Positions 9,579 through 18,225 of a stretch of DNA of 64,000 bases are shown here, piece by piece (the first letter of the stretch is position 1; each line of letters begins with the position of its first letter). Made by a program: the position numbers and the translations under genes. The DNA is from Armillaria gallica. Taxonomy: Eukaryota; Basidiomycota; Agaricomycetes; Agaricales; Physalacriaceae. The DNA lies in assembly GCA_037576215.1 (NCBI GenBank), contig JBANDB010000007.1, positions 5,921,001 through 5,985,000 on the forward strand, written 5' to 3'. The notes under the pieces were generated by a model. That model was not told the origin of the DNA and searched no databases. It saw only the letters and a list, made by a program, of their open reading frames with translations.

Positions 9579-12067
9579 TTCATCTTTGCATGCACTGTGT
9601 CGATATCCATGGGCTTTCCTGCCCCTCCGTACGTTGTGCCTGTTCCTGTCTGCTTTTCCAGGACACTGTTCTGCTGCTGCTGATTCCCCTTTGTTGTCGG
9701 GGTCGTGTTTGTCTTTGCCTGCTGTTTCCAGTCCGCTGCCTTAGCGCCTCCCTGCTCTGCCTTCCATGTCCTCCAGTTGTGATTGATCCGCAGTATGCGT
9801 TGCTTCCACTCTTGGTAATTTGCAGGGAGTTCTCCATCTGTCGCGTAGATGATATCCTTGGTGGACGAGCGACATGCCTTCTTCACTTGGGCCACCATCA
9901 TCTGGTCAATCCCGATGACTCCCGCCTTGAAGGCTAGTGATTCGAACTGTTGGAAGAATAAGTCGCCATCTGGGAAGGTATTCTGGCAAAGTTTCTCCCA
10001 CTGTGCGAATTTGATCTCCGCGTTCGCGTCCTTCCAGAATCATCATCTGACTTCTTCCACGAACTGTTCATAGGCTGGGTATAGCTGGAACCCATTGGTG
10101 TCTCTCCCTAGCTCCCGTGCACACAGCTCCCACCACACCTGGGCATCCTTGCCAAATCTTGATGCGCAAAAGATGACCTTGTGGGGGTGGTAGTAGAAGT
10201 GTTGGTTGAAGACCGAAAAGTACATGTCACACTGCGAGAAGAATCGAGCTATGTTGTTGGAGTTGCCATTGAAGTTCTCCAGTTCCTTGACCATTTTGGG
10301 CTTCAGCGTCGCCCATGGTCCTAGGTTGTTCACGTCAAGTACCCACGGTGTGGGAGGATCTGGCGGCCCAGGTGGTGGGGGGTATCGCAGTGGTGCCCAC
10401 CTCCGTGGAATGTCAGGCGGTGGTGGCGGCGGTCCTGATGGTGGCTGTGGCTTGCTAGGTGGTGGGGTTGGTTTGAGGATCCTGCACCGTTGTTGGCGGC
10501 AGCAAAGAGCCTTGATCCCATCTGTGTGCCTGGCGGTCCGTACCCCCGAGGATACGCGTGGCTGGGTGCTGTGGCAGCATAGCCCAGCTGCCACCTTGGG
10601 TATTCAGGTACAGCAACCCGCGGTGGTGCTACCGGTGGTTCATCATCCATGGGCTCTGGCATATACGTAATCAGTGGTAATACAATCTGGGGTCGTTGGT
10701 ACCTGGCTGGTACTTCAGCATGGCGGTCTTGATGGATTATGTTATAGGCGACACAGGCAAAATGAACAGCTTCTTCCTTCAATATATAGCTATATCCATA
10801 GTGTGCGTAATCTCTCCTGGCCGGCATCAAGGCCCAATCTCGATCTGCTAATAATTCTTCCCTGAAGTGCTCAAAGAGCTCCTCTAGGGATGTGGCGAGG
10901 AGGACGGTGGGGACCTGGACCAGTTTGCCTGTTGACAGGAGGTACAGTGCTCATGTGATGGTTATCAGGGTGGTCGGCCGAGGGGGTGTTTGGGACCTCA
11001 GGGGTTGGGACGGGGCTTGGGGAAGGGCTCCCTCCTCTGACGATGTTGTTGACGTACTCCTCAATGGGGAGTACCTCGGTCCTGGAGCTATTGGCAGTGT
11101 GGTATACCGTCTCTCCCCTGTTGTCGATACTGGGGTAGTCACTTGCCTCGATTCTCCCCGCCTCGACATCGATTCTTCTGAATTCCGCTGCTCGCTCTGC
11201 TTCTGCTCTCCTTCTCTCGTTTCCATACCGGTTGAGCTCTCCTGCGACGTTGATGGCTGATCTTGGTGGCTCCCTTCTTTGCCTTGGGATGGCGAGCCTG
11301 TTCGAGGTCTCTGGGGGTCCCCAAGAGGGGAACTCGGGCGTCGAAGACTGTCCGGTGGGGACCGGGGGAGTGGGAGATCGTGTCGTGACTCGTACTGGGG
11401 TATCCCAGTAGTGGGGAACGGTGTAGGGATTTGGGTGGTAATCGAGGAAGGCAGTAAAGGGGAGGTTGAGGTTGTCCCAGACGAGGTCGAGCTCGGAAGT
11501 GGAACTGACGCGAATCTCGTAGGGGTCGGGGGCGACTGCTGGTATCCTGCTACCCCCAGGATGACTGCTGGCAGGTTGCTCTGCGGCTGGGGATGTGCCA
11601 GGGCCTGTTCGTTCCAGGCCAAGTCAGAGGAGGTACCTTGCCAGGTCCACGGTGGTAGGAATGTCTCATGTCGCTGGATGGGGGGTAGCGCTGGCGGACT
11701 GGTGAGGGGAGGGTGGGTCGGTAGAAAGCTCGATAAAGGGGAGCCTTGCTCCAGAAGTATCTCCATTGCCTCCTTCTTGAACGCTGACCTCCATCTCCCC
11801 AGGAATGTTTTCCTCATCTCTGCTGTCGAGGCTAAAGTGCTCGTCGACGGCTGGGGCTTGTAGCGGTACGGGTGGGTAGAAGTGCGCCGGTGGTGGCTGC
11901 TGTGGGAGGACATAGTTCAGAGGTGGTGGAGGGTATTGGATTCTTCTGTTGCGCCTGCGGCAAGTTGTCCTTTGATAGTGTATAATAGCTAAGATAAGCG
12001 TAGCTGAGAAAAATGCTAGTCCAACATCGAGGTAGACTGTGGACAGTAAAATCTCGAGTGTTGTCAA
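9413..12067 (-). pseudogene. Gag of the chromovirus, frameshifted
   Basis: The frame opens at ATG 12067, about 34 nt after the primer-binding site, and begins with a strongly hydrophobic stretch (VYLDVGLAFFSATLILAII) followed by a basic Arg-rich tract. A Pro/Tyr-rich middle follows. The retroviral Gag-like domain is at about 10300-9900 (VNNLGPWATLKPKMVKELENF, VWWELCARELG, FESLAFKAG). A CCHC zinc knuckle is at about 9535-9580 (CY-stop-CGQVGHFKWDC). Reading shifts frame at about 10,890 and returns at about 10,470. TGA codons lie at 11666, 11624, 10043, 10040 and 9575. The natural stop is TAA at 9413-9415. Confidence 0.8.
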
Positions 12068-12100
12068 TATCTGTAGGCTCTGGTTAAGGAGCAGGGGTTA

Positions 12101-12113
12101 AGCTTCGAGCTAA
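12101..12113 (-). other. Primer-binding site, apparently for self-priming
   Basis: One nucleotide inside the 5' LTR, the element strand reads TTAGCTCGAAGCT. It is the exact reverse complement of AGCTTCGAGCTAA inside both LTRs (12259-12271 and 4255-4267). I see no fit to a common tRNA 3' end. In Tf1/sushi-type elements the 5' end of the element's own RNA folds back to prime reverse transcription; this arrangement fits that mechanism. Confidence 0.75.
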
Positions 12114-12114
12114 T

Positions 12115-12535
12115 TATTAGACCTGAACTCCTATCAAGGGTAAACAATGGCTGTCTCGTGTTCAGGCAGTCACTGATGATCCCTCAGACAATAGGCATTG
12201 AGGCTAGGTCCTTAGCTGTCCACATAGAATTAAGTGATAGTTTCGGTATAGATTAAAGTTAGCTCGAAGCTGGGGTACATACAGTGAGAGCTACTACTTA
12301 AGTATTCGAAGAGAGGGTTCTAATAATAGACCATGTAAGAAAGATAAAGTTCGTGAGCATGCGACGTTGGGGCGAGAACATGTGGGCACGCAATAGCAAA
12401 GCAATATGGCACGACAACAAAGTGATAACATGGGAATGTCATTTTGTAGCCCTGTTGCTCCTGTGATCAGCGGCCCGGTCGGTCTGGTTTCCTGTGATAA
12501 GATAAGATAAGGCAGAAAATGAATAAATCGTAACA
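12115..12535 (-). repeat. 5' LTR of the chromovirus (421 bp)
   Basis: Pairs with 4111-4531 without gaps. It is followed by the right CATAA duplication at 12536-12540 and then by the N-terminal part of DUF6535 copy A. Confidence 0.93.
12259..12271 (-). promoter_or_regulatory. Predicted start of the R region / self-primer sequence in the 5' LTR
   Basis: The element strand reads AGCTTCGAGCTAA, the complement of the primer-binding site. If self-priming holds, transcription should start at about 12271. An A/T-rich TACTTAAGTA block lies roughly 25-35 nt upstream, in the place of a TATA element. The CpG inside this 13-mer is intact in both LTRs and in the binding site. Confidence 0.55.
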
Positions 12536-12540
12536 CATAA
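12536..12540. repeat. Target-site duplication CATAA (right)
   Basis: Matches 4106-4110 and restores the DUF6535 reading frame when the element is left out of the comparison. Confidence 0.9.
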
Positions 12541-13418
12541 GAGCAGATCTATATTCATTCGGTAGCAATTTTAAAGTGGCGGAGGACATTCCAGCAATGG
12601 CCTGCAGCACACTTTGATGCACAGAGGCATTAGATGTGGAGGAGTGCAGCCATTGTAGTGATTGTGTGTCTACTTCAGCAGCATACTTTTGCACATGAGC
12701 ACACTCAATTTCCTTCAGAGTAGGACATTGTGGGGGGGAAACTTCATCGCATATGTCGGAAATGCCATTGCGCAGGTACCTGAGTAAATAATGATTTGGA
12801 TATCGTCGAAAGATGAAAATGGGTGTAATAAGACAGCTGTAGAAGAATCGATACAAATGGTGGATGTAAAATGCCAACAGGACCTTGTACGGACAGTATG
12901 GATGGACCAGGGGAAGGATTAGGGCAATGACATAGGCCACATATGTCACTGCGCCAATGATAGATACTAGCCAGGCCACTTTCATTCCCAGAGAGAATAG
13001 GAAGATAGCGAGGCCAGCAAAAAAGAGAGCCAAAGAAGCATGAAGGAGGACAGGAAGCAAGCCAATGATCATTGGTACTTGCCACATCTGTAGTCCAGCA
13101 TATCGCAAGTGTCGGATTCTTGCACGATCACAGGGGGAGCTGTCAGAGATGATGGTGATGTATTGGTGGAGCCATTGCTTGACCAAAATGGCGACAAACA
13201 CAGTGATGAGGCTGAGAGTCAGACTCACAAACCACAAGCTGTTCAACCATTTGTCGGAATGGCTCAGGGAAAAGAAGGCAGTGGGGGAGGAAGGAATAGA
13301 GATTTGGGAACCGTTCGACGCCGTGGCCTTGAGTATTTTGAGGAGAAGGAATGCGGATGCCTGGTTGTAATCCGGTTGCATGTTTTGTGATGTTTGAACG
13401 ACAAATGTTGTGAGTACC
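12541..13418 (-). pseudogene. DUF6535 family gene, copy A, N-terminal part
   Basis: Encodes the membrane half of a DUF6535 protein: VLTTFVVQTSQNMQPDYNQ, the segment SLWFVSLTLSLITVFVAILV, the charged linker RARIRHLRYAGLQ, and the long hydrophobic block from VPMIIGLLPVLL to IALILPLVHPYC. It is about 80-90% identical by eye to copies B and C. Homology to B and C stops abruptly at about 13418, inside exon 3. Exons 1 and 2, which exist in B and C, are missing here, replaced by the left end of the next element. The 3' side is cut by the chromovirus. Confidence 0.87.
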
Positions 13419-16400
13419 AAGGGTGCTCGGGAATGTCGGCCCGGCACAGCCAGTAGGGTGGTTGGTTCGACTCAGAGGGGCTGAAAAAAACTTTATAAGA
13501 ATTGCCATTTCTTGCTATAATATTGTGTATTTCGCAGATAAAATTACCACAGACATATATTAAATTGTGTAGCTTTAGTAGCAAATCCTAATTTAGGCAC
13601 CAGACATCCAAATTAAGATACTAGGTTCAACTTCGACTTGCCCACCCGAAATAAGCCTCACCACTTACCTTCAATGCAATCATGGACGACGAGCTTGAAT
13701 TTCAGGTAATTTTTACTGATAGTCCTTATGTTTCAATGATTTTCTCACTATCCTTCAGAATATTCACATAGATACAATCAAGAATACCGCTCTCTGTCCA
13801 AGATGTGGCACTACAGTTTGTCTCGGTACAGCTGGCATACAGAATATGATAAAGACTCATTGGAAAACGGCAACCTGTGATTCTGCACTGATCAAGAACA
13901 CAGCCAGCAAAAAACTCGAAGCCAGCAACAAGAAAAGCCAAAATATTATGAACTCCTGGTTGGTCCCAAGGCACCCCCCAACAACTTCAGCAGTCGCACC
14001 ACCAAAGCCATTACATGGCAAAGGCTTAAACATCTTGTCAAAGGGTCAATCACCCACACTGTTCATCCCCATTCAGCCTCAGACTCTTGCTTCGACAACA
14101 TCTCAAGTCGCCGTGCCACTCACTCTCCCACGCCTCACTCAGTTCGCCACTCTCATTGGGCGTTTACCAGAACATAGTATGGATGCAAATGACAACTCAC
14201 TATCTGTCTTTATGCCATATCCATTGACATTTCTCCCACATACTTCAGTGACTGCAGATGATCTTTGGGAGGAAACCATTAATCCCATGCTACATGCCAT
14301 GTTTTGGGACAAATCCACAACTCAGATCGAAGGATATGTTAAAAACAATGGGAAGCCATACCTGATGGCATTCCAATGGTTTGTGGAATATTTCTCCCAG
14401 ACACATGGAGTTCCACTTGTGCTCTTTGAGCCACAGCTTGAAAAGCTTGAAAGGGCAATGCAGAATATGTAAGTAACCTTGAATCACTGTTGTTATATGT
14501 TCAACGAAGCTGATTAGCTCTATGCTCAGCTTACCTACATATATGCAGCAGCTGGCGGCTTGTACAGAACATGTCCCAGAAATGATGACCGGCGATGCTA
14601 CAGGTGCAGAGCATCATTCTCGTGTCCCTTCTCATTCCCCTGAAGTCATCGACATTGATTCACTGCCTAGTCCTAAGTCAACAAAACACCGAAATTCATC
14701 GAGAGCGTGTGGTGGACTTACACTGGAATTCCCCCCTGGAAAATTGCCATACCTCGCTTATCCTCTTGCTCTTCATGCTACAAAGTCCCTACCATGGAAT
14801 GTCTTGTTCCGAGACGATGTTGCCATCCTTCATTTCAAATCTTGCACCCAATATGCCTCGGGTTCCTTAAGCCAGTGCCGTACATGCTATGATCTGCTTG
14901 AAAATAGGTACCTAAAAGGTATTCAAAAGAGATTCAAAGAAGGAGCGCACGAGAATATTCCATATGCATACCTGACCATAGAGCAGCTGCATGAATATTT
15001 ACATCATAAAAATGACCAGATCCGGTCTTTGCAGCTCACACAGCTTAATGTGTCTTGAAAGCTCAATGTGATCTCACACTTGCTTGATCTTCACAAGACC
15101 TTAGTCCTCTCTGTTGCAACAAATAACTACAAACAAGTTGATATGGTTTTTCGTGCAGCATTGGATCGAGGATGTGGTATTCGAGGACTTATGCAGCTGT
15201 TTGAGGATGCTGTAAATGGTGTTTATCACCCAAAGAACTATATAGAAGAAGACATACTTCAAGGGATTCTCCTCTGGAAACTTGGAGGTCATCATATTGG
15301 TCAAATTGCCCACCACTCAGTGTATCTTCCGGGAATCACCATGCTTTGAGACCACTCTACCATCCCTCCACTGGTTCCCTCGCATGGACATCCTACCCTT
15401 GAGGAAGTTGAAGGCAATCTGAACACTTCTTTGGAAGGAATTCTCGAACGATTGTCCCAGGAGCCTGGAAATGTCATTCATGCAGTTTTATGCTTTGATG
15501 AGATTGCCATTGAGAAAAGGTTGCGATGGGATGAAAAGACGAACTATTTTTTAGGTGTCTGCCAGGAGCATGGGAGTTCCACTAGTCTTGAATTCAATAA
15601 CCTCGAAGACCTGGACAAGCTGTTGAGAGCGATTGATCAGAAAGAGGTCCATTATGCATCTGAGGTAAGCCACATTTATTTATTGATAACCGGCAGTGTT
15701 GACATTTATTCAGGCAACTGTCAGAGCCATAGGTATCCTCAGCCATGATACATGAATTCATAGCACCCGCCAAATTCTTATATCTGGAACATGCAAATGA
15801 GAAACTGGAGAAGAGCATCTGAAACTGCTTCAAGTTGCCCTGAACACTGTCGAAAAGCAAAGGACTCGCACTCGGATTCAGACTGTTTCCATTGCATCAG
15901 ATGGAGAAAGCAAACATGGACATGCACTTGCCATGCTTACCATGAAGAAGCAGCTATCCTTCACTTCCCCAATATATCCTCAGCTTCAAGGCCTTCATTA
16001 CATGAATCTGCTCATAGGGGACGATGATGTAACATGCGACAAGGATTACAAGCACCTATTCAAGCGACTTTGTAACCTTCTCCTTCAACAACAAGGAGTT
16101 ACCATTTTTGATACTCATCTTACGCCTGCTACAATCAAGGCTCATCTTCGTGAGGCTGGACATTCAGTTCTACATGTTAATGCGTTGTTCAAGCCAGAAG
16201 ATAAGCAAGACGTTAAACTGGCCTACAATCTTCTCAGTGCTATATGGAAATTGCCTGAAGCTTCCCCAGAGACTACACCTGGTTTTCAAGCACAATGCTC
16301 TGCTCTTCGCACACTGGGGGTATTGTTGTGCTGCTTGCTCTATCCATTTATCTGTGTCGACTTGTCTTTGCGAGAGCAGATGCAATACTTAAGTGCTGCT

Positions 16401-16675
16401 TCTCATCTAGGGCTTGTATTATTCCACGCTGCAAAACAAGATTTCTTGCCCTCGCTTCTATACTCAGATATTCAGATCATGATCAAGAATGTCTTTGTAT
16501 GTGTCGCCAAGGCCAAGGTTGATAATCCCGATGGTGTCTTCTTCATCATCCTTCTGGGAACAGATCAGCTGGAGATCCATTTCGGAATCCTACGAACTCA
16601 GATCGGAAATGACGCCAATCTATATATGAAGAGAGGTGGATGATGACATAATAAGCTGAGTTTGAATTTTCCGGC

Positions 16676-16882
16676 CATTGCCATACCCTGGCCAATTCTG
16701 GCTGAGTTTCAATTCTGTTGCACTGCCATCACTGCTGCCTCTGTATGGCAACAAGCTTCAATTTCACTGTGTTGCTGCCTCTGCAATCTCCCCATGGCAC
16801 ATCATTGGCATGGCTGGCACTCAATATTTGTGGAACTTAGACTATTCACCAACTATGCATGTTGTAGGCTGCAAAGTGAGTA
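16676..16882. repeat. Direct repeat, copy 1 (copy 2 at about 17757-17905)
   Basis: Both copies share the order GCCATTGCCATACC, GTTTCAATT, TGCTGCCTCT, CTCCCCA, GCACATCATTGG and CAAAGTGAG. Copy 2 is shorter and is directly followed by MITE 2. Confidence 0.6.
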
Positions 16883-17254
16883 TTGAGCAAGTTCAACAAG
16901 CATTGTGCAACATCAAACATCAAATGTCAAATTAGCAGGTAGGATTAGAAGTCAGGAGACCATCCAAGGACAGGTAAAACATATATATGTAGTGACTATA
17001 CCATAATTTGCTTATTATGAGGCTTTGACAAGGCTCAAGCCTTTCCCCAGCAGTTAGAAATAGCAAGGTGACCATTTATGCAAGAATATGTGCTATGCTA
17101 TGCTATGCAATGTAAGTAAGGCAATAAATACAAGAAATACAGAACAGCTCAACTCAGCCTTTCTCTGTCCATGTAGAGCAACAAGCTGAGGTGATGAGTA
17201 CAAAATATGAGGTATACATACTACTTAAAGTCTGAGGAAGCAAGGGAACATAAG

Positions 17255-17583
17255 TAGGGATGTGCACCATACCTGTAATATGGTAGTTATGTATGGTGTA
17301 TACAGATATGAGTCTGTACTGTGGCCAACTTTAATGACCTAAAATATGGCCATATTCATATGGTTTGAATATGGTCATTGAAGGAGGGACAGAAGACTAT
17401 CTTATGTCATAAAGGTTAGTACCTATGACCTAAAAGAAGTGCATAATACTCACCCTTTGGCACCAGATATTCATATACAGACAATGATACAGACACAGTA
17501 CAGATATGATATCAACTGTACTATGACCAATAATTTTTATACAGTCTACAGTCATATCTGTAATGGTATGATGCACATCCCTA
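17255..17583. mobile_element. hAT-type MITE 1 (329 bp)
   Basis: Begins TAGGGATGTGCACCATACC and ends with the inverted match GGTATGATGCACATCCCTA. It is flanked on both sides by the 8-bp duplication AACATAAG (17247-17254 and 17584-17591). An 8-bp duplication and TAGGG ends are typical of hAT transposons. It has no coding capacity, so it would need a transposase in trans. Confidence 0.85.
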
Positions 17584-17906
17584 AACATAAGTAATGACTA
17601 AAACATGAAAATGAACTAATAGTCATAATATCCAAGAAGGGGATCATTGAAATGACAAGCAAGAAGATGGGATGCCAGCATGTGAGGTGCCCCAGAGGGT
17701 TTTGAATTTAACAATTCAGCTATGACATGCTTATCCAGTTACCATGTCATAAATAGCCATTGCCATACCACAGTGCAAGCCAGGTAAGTTTCAATTTTGC
17801 TGCCTCTACCAAGCTTTTACTCTCCCCACAGCACATCATTGGTGTGACTGACTCCTAACTGAGCTTCAACTGAGACTACTTATCTATGCTATAGCAACAA
17901 AGTGAG

Positions 17907-18225
17907 TAGGGATATGACCATCCAATATACAGGTTGACCTGTACCATCACTGTATGGGCTGAAACTGCCAATGGTACAGGTCGCAACTATACCCATCAAC
18001 TGTATTTCTGGCAATGCCGAGTGACTCCAAGATTTTCTTGGATTAAATTTGTTTTAGATACACAAATAAGGTTAGTATCTGTCAAATCACAGTATTTATA
18101 GACAAAATTACCTATATTGAGCAAACCTATACAAGATCTATTTTTTTCTGGATCCTAAAATTGTATATGGTATCTGTATGAACTGTCCCATAATTCCATA
18201 AATATGGGTATGGTGCAGATCCCTA
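17907..18225. mobile_element. hAT-type MITE 2 (319 bp)
   Basis: Begins TAGGGATATGACCATCC and ends GGGTATGGTGCAGATCCCTA, inverted relative to each other and to the ends of MITE 1. The flanks are AAAGTGAG (17899-17906) and AAAGCAAG (18226-18233). These differ at two adjacent bases in the way expected if one ancestral CG decayed to TG on one side and CA on the other. Confidence 0.75.

Larger units (their letters stand above)
4111..12535 (-). mobile_element. Complete but inactivated Ty3/gypsy chromovirus in DUF6535 copy A
   Basis: An 8,425-bp LTR retrotransposon on the minus strand. In element order it has a 5' LTR (12535-12115), a primer-binding site, gag (12067-9413), a linker, protease, reverse transcriptase/RNase H, integrase with a chromodomain (stop at 4567), a polypurine tract and a 3' LTR (4531-4111). 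It is flanked by CATAA duplications. The pol frame is interrupted by TGA at 5923-5925, 7648-7650, 7864-7866 and 8266-8268. The gag frame is interrupted by TGA at 9575-9577 (inside the zinc knuckle), 10040-10045 (two in tandem), 11624-11626 and 11666-11668, plus two frame changes. The LTRs differ at 27 of 421 positions, all transitions at CpG-derived sites. It cannot make functional proteins. Confidence 0.93.

Noticed and set aside
10951..11913. A 320-codon minus-strand frame rich in Ser/Thr/Pro
   Set aside because: The neighbouring frame reads as more natural gag sequence (GNERRRAEAERAAEFRRIDV) and is continuous with the gag start, so the long frame is likely a shadow; most of it is low complexity.
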